Source: REEB95 sp035648735
GTDB taxonomy: Bacteria; Pseudomonadota; Alphaproteobacteria; ATCC43930; CGMCC-115725
Reading direction: 5' to 3'
NCBI GenBank assembly: GCA_035648735.1
Contig: DASRKX010000009.1
Span: 1 to 9,865, forward strand
Length of the DNA: 9,865 bases
In this document: positions 1 through 6,126 of the stretch, piece after piece
How the letters are laid out: each line of letters starts with the position of its first letter
Position numbering within the stretch: position 1 is the stretch's first letter
The notes under the pieces: model-generated
What the model saw: the letters and a program-made list of their open reading frames with translations, nothing else
Told to the model about the DNA's origin: nothing
The model's database searches: none
Made by a program: the position numbers and the translations under genes

Positions 1-2171
1 CGCCAGAACTTATCCGCGCGCACGGACTTTCGCACACGGAATATGACCGCGTCCTGGCGCTGATGGGGCGCGCGCCCAATCTCGTCGAACTGGGAATTTT
101 CTCCGTCATGTGGAGCGAGCATTGCTCCTATAAATCGACGCGGGCGCATTTGAAGCGCCTGCCGACCACGGGTCCGCGGGTCATCCAGGGGCCGGGCGAA
201 AACGCCGGCGTCGTCGATATCGGCGACGGCGACGCCGTCGTGTTCAAGATGGAAAGCCACAATCATCCGTCTTTCATCGAACCCTATCAGGGCGCGGCGA
301 CGGGGGTGGGCGGCATCATGCGCGATGTCTTCACCATGGGCGCGCGGCCGATCGCGCTCCTCAACGCCCTGCGCTTCGGCGACCCGGCCCATCCCAGAAC
401 CCGGCGGCTGGTGGCCGGGGTGGTGGCCGGGATCGGCGGCTACGGCAACTGCGTCGGCGTCCCGACGGTCGGCGGCGAGTGCGACTTTCACGCCTCCTAC
501 AACGGCAACATCCTGGTCAACGCGATGACCGTCGGGATCGCCGAGACCGACAAGATCTTCTATTCGGCGGCTGCGGGCCCGGGCAATCCGGTGATCTACG
601 TCGGCGCCAAGACCGGCCGCGACGGCATCCACGGCGCGACGATGGCCTCGGCCGAATTCAACGAGGACACCGAGGCGAAGCGTCCGACCGTCCAGGTCGG
701 CGATCCCTTCACCGAGAAGCTGCTGATCGAGGCCTGCCTCGAATTGATGGCGGGCGACGCCATCGTCGCCATCCAGGACATGGGCGCCGCCGGATTGACC
801 TCCTCCTCGGTCGAGATGGCCGGCAAGGGCGGCCTCGGCCTCGAGCTCGATCTCGACCAGGTGCCGGTGCGCGAGGAGAACATGACCGCCTACGAGATCA
901 TGCTCTCCGAGAGCCAGGAGCGCATGCTGATGATCCTCAAGCCGGAGCGGCAGGAGCTGGCGCGCCAGATCTTCGCGAAATGGGAATTGGATTTCGCCGT
1001 CATCGGCCGCGTCACCGAGACCGGGCGGCTGGTGCTGAAGATGCACGGCACGGTCGCCGCAGACATGCCGGTCGGGCCCCTGGTCACGGAAGCGCCCTTG
1101 TATGAGCGGCCGTGGGTGCCCTCGCCCGTGTTGCCGGAGATCGAGGCGTCCGACGTCACGGCGATCGAGCCGATTGCGGCGCTGAAGAAGCTCATCGGCT
1201 GCCCCGACCTCGCCTCGAAGCGCTGGATCTGGGAGCAATACGATCATCTGGTGATGGGACACACTGTCCAGCGTCCCGGCGGCGATGCCGCGGTGGTGCG
1301 CATTCCCGGCCGCAAAAAGGCGCTGGCGCTGGCGACCGATTGCACGCCGCGCTACGTCGCCGCCGATCCGAAGCGCGGCGGCATGCAGGCGGTGGCGGAG
1401 AATTGGCGCAATTTGACGGCGGTGGGCGCGCTGCCGCTCGCCATCACCGACAACATGAATTTCGGCAATCCCGAGCGGCCCGAGATCATGGGCCAGTTCG
1501 CCCTCGCCATCGAGGGCATGCGCGAGGCGTGTCTCGCGCTCGATTACCCCGTCGTGTCGGGCAACGTCTCGCTCTATAACGAAACCAACGGCAGCGGAAT
1601 TTTGCCGACACCCGCCATCGGCGGCGTCGGGCTGATTGACGACGCGGCGAAGAGCATCGGCCTGGCGCTGAAGAATCCCGGCGAGACGCTGCTGCTGGTC
1701 GGCGAGACTAAGGGGCATCTCGGCCAATCGCTCTATCTGCGCGAATTGCTCGGCCGCGAGGCCGGCGCGCCGCCGCCGGTCGACCTCGCCGCCGAGCGCC
1801 GGCACGGCGATTTCGTGCGCGGCCAAATTCTCGCCGGCAAAATCGCCGCCTGCCACGATCTCTCCGATGGCGGACTCCTGGTGGCGCTGGCGGAAATGGC
1901 GATGGCCGGCGGCATCGGCGCGACCATAACCCTGCCGCCCGGCACGGCCGCGCATGCCTTCCTTTTCGGCGAGGACCAGGCGCGCTATCTGCTGGCCACC
2001 AATGCGCCGGACGCGGTGCTGAAAGCCGCGCAATCGGCCGGAATCCCCCTGCTGAAGCTGGGGATTAGCGGCGGCGACGCGTTGACACTCGGCGGTGCCG
2101 GTGCCATATCGGTGGCGGAGCTCAAGCGCATCAACGAGGGCTGGCTCCCCGCCTACATGGCGGCCTCCTGA
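1..2171 (+). CDS. purL: Phosphoribosylformylglycinamidine synthase, PurL subunit (5' end cut by window edge)
   Basis: PurL uses ATP to convert FGAR plus ammonia (delivered by the glutaminase PurQ, with PurS) to FGAM, the fourth step of cytosolic de novo purine synthesis. The frame is open from the window edge (first whole codon at 3), and homology-like sequence (PELIRAHGLS, EYDRVLALMGR) precedes the first internal ATG at 63, so that ATG is not the true start; the gene begins just outside. About 722 codons are visible against the roughly 740 usual for the small PurL type, so only a few residues are missing. Hallmarks seen: WSEHCSYKS with its catalytic histidine codon at 120-122, GENAGVVDIGDGDA, the ESHNHPS metal/ATP loop, GAATGVGGIMRD, GYGNCVGVPTVGGE, and DMGAAGLTSS near 778. 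The glutaminase domain of the long gamma-proteobacterial PurL is absent, which implies separate purS and purQ, probably upstream. bolA follows after 8 bases. Confidence 0.97.
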   Translation, partial: PELIRAHGLSHTEYDRVLALMGRAPNLVELGIFSVMWSEHCSYKSTRAHLKRLPTTGPRVIQGPGENAGVVDIGDGDAVVFKMESHNHPSFIEPYQGAATGVGGIMRDVFTMGARPIALLNALRFGDPAHPRTRRLVAGVVAGIGGYGNCVGVPTVGGECDFHASYNGNILVNAMTVGIAETDKIFYSAAAGPGNPVIYVGAKTGRDGIHGATMASAEFNEDTEAKRPTVQVGDPFTEKLLIEACLELMAGDAIVAIQDMGAAGLTSSSVEMAGKGGLGLELDLDQVPVREENMTAYEIMLSESQERMLMILKPERQELARQIFAKWELDFAVIGRVTETGRLVLKMHGTVAADMPVGPLVTEAPLYERPWVPSPVLPEIEASDVTAIEPIAALKKLIGCPDLASKRWIWEQYDHLVMGHTVQRPGGDAAVVRIPGRKKALALATDCTPRYVAADPKRGGMQAVAENWRNLTAVGALPLAITDNMNFGNPERPEIMGQFALAIEGMREACLALDYPVVSGNVSLYNETNGSGILPTPAIGGVGLIDDAAKSIGLALKNPGETLLLVGETKGHLGQSLYLRELLGREAGAPPPVDLAAERRHGDFVRGQILAGKIAACHDLSDGGLLVALAEMAMAGGIGATITLPPGTAAHAFLFGEDQARYLLATNAPDAVLKAAQSAGIPLLKLGISGGDALTLGGAGAISVAELKRINEGWLPAYMAAS

Positions 2172-2179
2172 GGACCATC

Positions 2180-2416
2180 ATGGCGCTCGACGCCGGCACC
2201 ATCGAAAAGCTGATCAAGCAGGGCCTGCCCGACGCGCATGTGACGATCGAGGATCTGCGCGGCGACGGCGACCATTACGCGGCGCATGTCGTCTCCGGCG
2301 CCTTCAAGGGCAAGAGCCGGGTGCAGCAGCATCAGATGGTCTATCAGGCGCTACAGGGTCGCATGGGCAACGAATTGCACGCGCTGGCGCTGCAGACCAG
2401 CACACCCAAGGAATGA
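2180..2416 (+). CDS. bolA: BolA family protein (BolA/IbaG-like)
   Basis: Small 78-residue protein of the BolA family, which partners CGFS monothiol glutaredoxins in binding and transferring [2Fe-2S] clusters and in iron sensing. The single BolA domain fills the protein: an N-terminal helix, the segment GDGDHYAAHVVSGAFKGKS, then RVQQHQMVYQAL. His32 in the first loop marks the His-type (not Cys-type) BolA, and His51 is the invariant C-terminal ligand; these two are the likely cluster-binding residues. The ATG at 2180 is preceded by AGGA at 2171-2174, which overlaps the purL stop, so translation is probably coupled. Its stop overlaps an unused ATG at 2413, and grxD follows at once, which matches the functional pairing. 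I cannot tell BolA1 from IbaG-type function by sequence alone. Confidence 0.93.
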   Translation: MALDAGTIEKLIKQGLPDAHVTIEDLRGDGDHYAAHVVSGAFKGKSRVQQHQMVYQALQGRMGNELHALALQTSTPKE

Positions 2417-2427
2417 ACGAGGATCAC

Positions 2428-2763
2428 ATGGCCGACGCCACCGTCACCGACCGCATCAAGCAGGACATCACCGACAACAGCGTCGTGCTTTTCATGAAAG
2501 GCACGCCGGTCTTCCCGCAATGCGGCTTCTCGGCCGCGGTGGTGCAGATCCTGACGCAGCTCGGCGTCAAGTTCAAAGGCATCGACGTGCTGTCCGACCC
2601 GTCGGTGCGCCAGGGCATCAAGGAATATTCGAACTGGCCGACCATTCCGCAGCTCTACGTCAAGGGCGAGTTCGTCGGCGGCTGCGACATCATCCGCGAG
2701 ATGCACGACAACGGCGAGCTGAAGACGCTGCTCGCCGGCAAGGGCGTCGAGCTCCGCGCCTAG
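2428..2763 (+). CDS. grxD: Monothiol glutaredoxin of the CGFS class (Grx4/GrxD)
   Basis: A 111-residue single-domain monothiol glutaredoxin. This class carries a glutathione-ligated [2Fe-2S] cluster bridged between two subunits or shared with BolA, and delivers clusters to apoproteins rather than acting mainly as a reductant. Seen: MKGTP (23-27), PQCGFS with the cluster-ligating Cys32, WPTIPQLYV (cis-proline turn and glutathione contacts), and GGCDI near the C-terminus. The frame is open far upstream into bolA, so the start must be chosen. ATG 2428 is preferred because GAGG lies 5 bases before it and the protein then has the usual family length; an in-frame ATG at 2413 overlaps the bolA stop and would add five residues. 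It completes the purL-bolA-grxD run, with 11 bases between bolA and this start. Confidence 0.95.
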   Translation: MADATVTDRIKQDITDNSVVLFMKGTPVFPQCGFSAAVVQILTQLGVKFKGIDVLSDPSVRQGIKEYSNWPTIPQLYVKGEFVGGCDIIREMHDNGELKTLLAGKGVELRA

Positions 2764-2781
2764 GCGGCGAATTCGGCCGCC
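2763..2781. terminator. Small hairpin between convergent genes
   Basis: GGCGGC (2763-2768) and GCCGCC (2776-2781) form a 6-bp GC stem around a 7-base loop, exactly in the 19-base gap between the grxD stop and the stop of the opposing gene at 2783. Position and symmetry suit a bidirectional transcription end point, but neither side has a T-tract, so intrinsic termination is only a guess. Confidence 0.3.
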
Positions 2782-2782
2782 G

Positions 2783-3580
2783 TCACTTCGCCGTGCTGAA
2801 CTTGTCGACGATCTGCCGCAGCTCGCCCGGCATCGCCTTGCGGGCCGCCTGCTGCTTCGGCAGCCAGATTTTCTTGTCGACGAATTTCGGCTCGTAATCC
2901 GGGTCCGGCGGCACCACCAGGGTCCTGCTGGCCGTCCCCGCCGGATTCGGCACCACCTGCAGCGGCTTGTCGCCCTTCCCCAGCGCGTCCATCGTCTCCT
3001 CGACCCCGCCGCGGCAGAGGAAATCGTCGTTGCCGCGCTTGGGCGCCGTCGCGGCCTCGAGGCGAAGCGCGACGTCGATCGTCAACGCCCGATTGTGGTC
3101 GGTCATGGCGGCGATGTGCCGCCAGGCCGGCCGGTTGACGGCGATCAGCTGGTCGAGCCGATGGCCCGGCGCCGAGGCGTCCGCGCATTTGACGCCGTCG
3201 AGGTCGATCAGCTCGTAGCCGTACAGCAGCACCATGACCGCCGTGTCCTGCAACGCGGTCGCCTTGTCGGCGGGCAAGACCGCCGCGAGGCGCCACAGAT
3301 CCTCGGCGTAGACGAAGTTGATGAACAAGGTCGCGCCGGCCATCATTCGCTGCCGTTCCCAATTCAGGTCCGGCACCACCAGCTCGGCGCGTTTCGCCTG
3401 GCGCAGCACGTCGCCGAGCGCGAGATAATTTTTCTGGGACAGCAGGAGATCGAGCTGCGCCGCATCGGCCGGCAAAAGCACCGGCGGCGTGCCCGGCACC
3501 TGCGCCGCCGCTTGGGCAATCGGCCACGCAGTCAGGCCGCAGGCCAGGACGAGCGTGGCAAAGGCGGCTCTCAATCGCAT
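2783..3580 (-). CDS. Exported protein of unknown function
   Basis: I do not recognise this 265-residue protein. It begins MRLRAAFATLVLACGLTAWP and runs to about residue 27 (AQAAAQ) as a typical signal peptide: charged start, hydrophobic core, small residues before the cut. Cys14 lies within the hydrophobic core (VLAC) and is a poor lipobox, so a soluble periplasmic protein is more likely than a lipoprotein. The mature part looks mainly helical, with two cysteines (132 and 189) that could form a disulfide, a tryptophan-containing stretch around 74-96 and a proline- and lysine-rich tail. No catalytic motif is visible. It starts 21 bases after the stop of the extradiol dioxygenase gene on the same strand, so the two are probably co-transcribed. 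The Shine-Dalgarno is weak (a run of Gs just before the ATG). Confidence 0.8.
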   Translation of the reverse strand: MRLRAAFATLVLACGLTAWPIAQAAAQVPGTPPVLLPADAAQLDLLLSQKNYLALGDVLRQAKRAELVVPDLNWERQRMMAGATLFINFVYAEDLWRLAAVLPADKATALQDTAVMVLLYGYELIDLDGVKCADASAPGHRLDQLIAVNRPAWRHIAAMTDHNRALTIDVALRLEAATAPKRGNDDFLCRGGVEETMDALGKGDKPLQVVPNPAGTASRTLVVPPDPDYEPKFVDKKIWLPKQQAARKAMPGELRQIVDKFSTAK

Positions 3581-3601
3581 GCCCCCGACGGAATCGTCAT
3601 C

Positions 3602-4408
3602 TCACGCGGCGAAGTCGGCCGCCGCCGATCCGGCGGCAAAGCCATAGGCCGCCATGCTCATGCTGCCGAGGGTGAAGCCCTTGAAGAGCGGCGTCGCCTG
3701 GGGGTGATCGCCGGCGGCGCCATAGGCGACGAAGATCGGCAGGAAATGCTCGGGCGTCGGCTGGGCGCGCTTGGCCTCCGGCCCCTTCTTGTCCCAATCG
3801 AGGAAATCCGCCTCGTTGCCGGCGGCCAGCGTCCGGGCCAGCCAATCGTCGAAGTTCCGCGCCCAGTCCGGGGTGTCGCCGCCGTCGCGCGCCATCTCGC
3901 GCAGATTGTGCACCGCGCCGCCCGAGGCGACGATCAGCACGCCCTCGTCGCGCAGCTTCGCCAGTGCGCGGCCGATCTTCATATGCCAGCGCGCATCGCG
4001 CTGCGGCTGCACCGAGAGCTGCGCCACCGGAATGTCGGCGTCCGGGAACATGTTCATCAGCGGCACATAGGCCCCGTGATCGAGGCCGCGTTCGGGATCG
4101 ATGCCGATCGGCATCTTGGCGGCTTCGAGAAGATCCGCCACGCGCGCCGCCAGATCGGGCGCGCCCGGCGCCGGATAGCGCACGCGATAGAGCGCCTCGG
4201 GGAAGCCATGGAAATCGTGGATGGTGTCGTTGGTCGGGGCGGCGCTCACCACCGGGTCGCGTGTGTTCCAATGCGCCGAGACGCTGAGGATCGATTGGGG
4301 CCGCGGCAATTCGCGGCCGAGCTTGGCCCAGGCGCACCCGGCCTCGCCCGAATCGAGCGCCACCATGGGCGAGCCGTGCGAGATGAAAAGCGTGGGCAGC
4401 GTGGCCAT
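3602..4408 (-). CDS. ygiD: Class III extradiol ring-cleavage dioxygenase, YgiD/4,5-DOPA dioxygenase family
   Basis: 268-residue cytosolic enzyme of the LigB-like family that includes E. coli YgiD and plant 4,5-DOPA extradiol dioxygenase. These metalloenzymes open catechol rings next to the hydroxyls; the natural bacterial substrate is generally unknown. Motifs in order: FISHGSP (His11), SVSAHW (His46), HDFHGFPEALY (64-74), GLDHGAYVPL (His111), DADIPVAQLS (123-132), ASGGAVHNL (His167) and PEHFLP (His221). His11, His46 and His221 match in order and setting the three metal-binding histidines described for YgiD; His111 and His167 are the likely acid-base residues. The frame stays open upstream to 4588, but ATG 4408 is chosen because MATLPTLFISHGSP is where the family begins and AAGGA lies 8 bases before it. 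The exported protein gene follows closely downstream. Confidence 0.92.
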   Translation of the reverse strand: MATLPTLFISHGSPMVALDSGEAGCAWAKLGRELPRPQSILSVSAHWNTRDPVVSAAPTNDTIHDFHGFPEALYRVRYPAPGAPDLAARVADLLEAAKMPIGIDPERGLDHGAYVPLMNMFPDADIPVAQLSVQPQRDARWHMKIGRALAKLRDEGVLIVASGGAVHNLREMARDGGDTPDWARNFDDWLARTLAAGNEADFLDWDKKGPEAKRAQPTPEHFLPIFVAYGAAGDHPQATPLFKGFTLGSMSMAAYGFAAGSAAADFAA

Positions 4409-4458
4409 GGGATCGTTCCTTACTTGGGCCGGCCGCTCCCGCCGCGCAAGGCCCCGGA

Positions 4459-4501
4459 GCATTTTCCGCCGAAGTGGATGCCGGTTCGGCGCAGAAAATG
4501 C
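4459..4501. repeat. Long imperfect palindrome, REP-like intergenic element
   Basis: GCATTTTCCGCCGAA (4459-4473) pairs with TTCGGCG (4485-4491) and GAAAATGC (4494-4501): a 15-bp stem with a 2-base bulge (CA) and an 11-base loop, GTGGATGCCGG. From memory, near-identical hairpins ending in GCGACAAAAC recur in Rhizobiales intergenic regions; only one copy is in this window, so repetition cannot be shown here. It lies 16 bases past the stop of the small basic protein and about 50 bases before the dioxygenase start, so it could act as an mRNA-stabilising or attenuating hairpin. Confidence 0.6.
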
Positions 4502-4517
4502 GACAAAACCATAGAAG

Positions 4518-4628
4518 CTAGAGCCCGGTGGCGCGGTGGCGCTGGTTGCGGCGCTTGCCCTTGAGCTTGCCCCGGCGCTTGGCGGCACGGATCTTCTGGC
4601 TCGATTTCTTGGACTTCTTGTTTTTCAT
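4518..4628 (-). CDS. 36-residue highly basic small protein
   Basis: A short frame on the minus strand starts at ATG 4628 and ends with TAG at 4518. It encodes 36 residues, 10 lysines and 7 arginines, with no acidic residue, a net charge near +17; it opens MKNKKSKKSSQKIRAAKRRG and closes with NQRHRATGL. A strong Shine-Dalgarno, GGAGGG (4634-4639), stands 5 bases before the ATG, much better than most genes in this window. A composition this basic suggests rRNA or ribosome contact, as in tiny ribosomal or ribosome-associated proteins, but I cannot place it in a named family. It sits between the cold-shock gene terminator and a palindromic repeat. Alternative readings of the same DNA (minus frame from 4656, plus frame from 4528) lack a comparable ribosome-binding site. 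The stop lies next to the repeat, so the C-terminus could have been altered by its insertion. Confidence 0.7.
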   Translation of the reverse strand: MKNKKSKKSSQKIRAAKRRGKLKGKRRNQRHRATGL

Positions 4629-4654
4629 CGGTTCCCTCCGGAAAACATCGCCGC

Positions 4655-4660
4655 ATTCTA
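4655..4660 (-). promoter_or_regulatory. Possible -10 box for the small basic protein gene
   Basis: On the minus strand TAGAAT matches the sigma-70 -10 consensus at five of six positions and lies about 15 bases upstream of the GGAGGG Shine-Dalgarno. A -35 at normal spacing would fall in the T-rich run (TTTTTA) of the preceding terminator, so the match there is poor. Confidence 0.3.
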
Positions 4661-4672
4661 GCAGAGCGCGGA

Positions 4673-4706
4673 CAAATAAAAACGGGGCGGCCGAAGCCGC
4701 CCCGTT
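4673..4706 (-). terminator. Intrinsic terminator of the cold-shock gene
   Basis: AACGGGGCGGC (4681-4691) and GCCGCCCCGTT (4696-4706) form a perfect 11-bp stem. Read on the minus strand the loop is TTCG closed by C-G, the extra-stable cUUCGg tetraloop, followed by a T-rich tail (TTTATTTG, 4680 down to 4673). It lies 18 bases after the stop of the cold-shock protein gene. The plus strand also has four As after the stem but no T-run, so the direction is clearly minus. Confidence 0.9.
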
Positions 4707-4723
4707 AAAACACGAGCGTGAGG

Positions 4724-4930
4724 TTAGATGGCCTTCAGATTGACGGCCGAAACCTTGCCCTGCTGGCCCTGCTCGAGGTCGAAGCTGAGCTTCTGGCCTT
4801 CCTGCAGGTTGCCGAGGCCGGCGCGCTCAACCGCCGAGATGTGAACGAAGACGTCTTTCGCGCCGTCGTCCGGCTGAATGAAGCCGAAGCCTTTTGTCGA
4901 GTTGAACCACTTTACGGTACCGTTGGACAT
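4724..4930 (-). CDS. cspA: Cold-shock domain protein (CspA family)
   Basis: 68-residue single cold-shock domain, an RNA/ssDNA-binding OB fold that melts mRNA secondary structure as an RNA chaperone. Seen: GTVKWFNSTKGFGFIQPDDG with RNP1 (KGFGFI, residues 13-18), RNP2 (VFVHIS, 27-32), an aromatic surface (Trp8, Phe9, Phe15, Phe17, Phe28, His30) and a closing QGKVSAVNLKAI. The frame continues eight codons upstream to ATG 4954, but ATG 4930 is chosen: it gives the family's standard MSNGTVKWF start and has GGAGG about 5 bases before it. It is probably monocistronic, with a strong terminator just downstream and 122 bases to the previous gene. Whether it is cold-induced or constitutive cannot be told from sequence. 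Confidence 0.95.
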   Translation of the reverse strand: MSNGTVKWFNSTKGFGFIQPDDGAKDVFVHISAVERAGLGNLQEGQKLSFDLEQGQQGKVSAVNLKAI

Positions 4931-5052
4931 ACGTCCCTCCATAACAAATGCCACGACGCCTATGCGCCGCGGGTCAAAACGCTGGTTTGGATGGGACCGG
5001 GTCTGGCTCGGTAGAGCGTAACGTAGGCCGACCCAAGGTCGATTGACGTGCC
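4931..5052 (-). other. Leader/intergenic region upstream of cspA
   Basis: 122 bases between the pdxA-like stop and the cspA start, likely holding the cspA promoter and 5' leader. I see a minus-strand TTGACC (4972-4977) without a convincing -10 at normal spacing, and a small palindrome CGACC-CAA-GGTCG (5029-5041) 12 bases after the upstream stop, with no T-tract. No cold-shock leader motif is recognised. Confidence 0.35.
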
Positions 5053-6105
5053 TTATATGGGCTGATTCGCGGATTTTAGCAATGGTCTCGGTTCGGACCC
5101 CGGTTTTAGGCCGGATTCAAGCGGCTTTGCCGTCGCGGCGCCCACCAGCCGCTCGACCGCCTCGATGATGGCGGCGGGGCTCGCCTTGTTCTGCCCGGCG
5201 ATGTCGAGCGCCGAGCCATGCGCCACCGAGGAGAACAGCACCGGCGTGCCGATGGTCATGCCGGCGGCGCGGTTGCGCCCCAAAAGCTTGGCGACGATGT
5301 GGCCCTGGTCGTGGATCATCACCAGGAAGGCGTCGTAGCCGGCGTAATGGAACATGAGGTCGGCGGCGAAGGGCCCTTCGGCGGCGATGCCCGACGCCTT
5401 CGCGGCGGCTATCGCCGGCACGATGATCTCGATCTCCTCCCGGCCGAAGAGGCCGCCCTCGCCGGCATGCGGGTTGAGGCCGGAGACGGCGATGCGCGGG
5501 CGCGCCACGCCCATCCGCTTCAGCGCCGCATCGACCGCGCCGAGCGCGCGCTCGACGCGCGCCTTGGTGACGAGCGCGATCGCGCGCGCCAGGCTGACAT
5601 GCAGCGTGACATGCGCGATGCGCTTGTCGTCGAAGCAGATCATGAGAAATGCGTCGTCAATAGGCGTGCCGGTGCAGCGCGCGACGAAGCTCGGATAGCC
5701 GTCGAACTCGATGCCGGCCGCCTTGATGGCGCCTTCGGTCTGCGGCGCCGCCACCACGGCGTCCACCTCGCCGGCCAGCGCCGCGTCGATCGCCGCCTGG
5801 GCCGAGCGCGTCGCGGCGCGGCCGTTGACCGCCTCGATCGTGCCGAGATGGAGCGGCGCGCCGGCGAACAGGTCGAGCGCCAGCAGCGGAACGTGGTCGC
5901 CGTCCCATTCCACCGCGGCGACGGATGAATAGGTTTTGATTTTCGGCGTGAGGCCCGACGCCTTGGCATGGACATCCAGCGCCAGCGGATCGCCGACCAG
6001 CAGCGGCCGGCACAGCGCGCGGATTCGCGGATCGAGCGCCGCCTTCAAGGCGATCTCCGGCCCGATGCCGGCGGGGTCGCCCATGCTGATCGCAATCTTC
6101 GGCAT
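5053..6105 (-). CDS. pdxA: PdxA-family dehydrogenase, probably not a true 4-hydroxythreonine-4-phosphate dehydrogenase
   Basis: 350-residue member of the PdxA family, metal- and NAD(P)-dependent oxidising decarboxylases. Family features: PKIAISMGDPAGIGPEIALK at the N-terminus, metal-ligand histidines His169 (VTLHVSLA), His213 (SGLNPHAGEGG) and His265 (MIHDQGHI), and VAHGSALDIAGQ near the end. Against E. coli PdxA as I remember it, the substrate residues differ: GHTE (His136, Thr137) is GYPS here (Tyr137, Pro138), Asn283 aligns with Gly282 and Arg292 with Phe291; only the lysine (Lys273) is kept. Since those residues hold the substrate phosphate, I infer a different, perhaps unphosphorylated substrate, as for TphB (terephthalate dihydrodiol dehydrogenase) or other PdxA paralogues. 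The neighbours are not the usual pdxA partners (surA, ksgA/rsmA): a Rieske ferredoxin gene ends 21 bases upstream. ATG 6105 has only a weak Shine-Dalgarno. The family call is firm; the function is open. Confidence 0.9.
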   Translation of the reverse strand: MPKIAISMGDPAGIGPEIALKAALDPRIRALCRPLLVGDPLALDVHAKASGLTPKIKTYSSVAAVEWDGDHVPLLALDLFAGAPLHLGTIEAVNGRAATRSAQAAIDAALAGEVDAVVAAPQTEGAIKAAGIEFDGYPSFVARCTGTPIDDAFLMICFDDKRIAHVTLHVSLARAIALVTKARVERALGAVDAALKRMGVARPRIAVSGLNPHAGEGGLFGREEIEIIVPAIAAAKASGIAAEGPFAADLMFHYAGYDAFLVMIHDQGHIVAKLLGRNRAAGMTIGTPVLFSSVAHGSALDIAGQNKASPAAIIEAVERLVGAATAKPLESGLKPGSEPRPLLKSANQPI

Positions 6106-6126
6106 GCGCCTATCTTATGCCTTATC

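Noticed and set aside
63..65. ATG 63 as the start of purL
   Set aside because: PurL-like sequence continues in frame upstream to the window edge, and the ATG has no Shine-Dalgarno; the gene is simply truncated by the window.
479..1579. Alternative plus-strand frames within purL (479-1105, 1112-1579)
   Set aside because: They lie in another frame of a strongly conserved PurL and read as Arg/Gly-rich shadow.
3095..4564. Plus-strand open frame of 489 codons opposite the dioxygenase and the exported protein
   Set aside because: It is a high-GC antisense shadow: Arg/His/Gly-rich low-complexity translation, no motif, no ribosome-binding site, and it covers two well-supported genes on the other strand.
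4528..4743. Plus-strand frame MARWRWLRRL... with a hydrophobic stretch near FWLDFLDFLFF
   Set aside because: The hydrophobic run is the complement of lysine codons in the minus-strand basic protein; it has no ribosome-binding site and runs through the cspA terminator.
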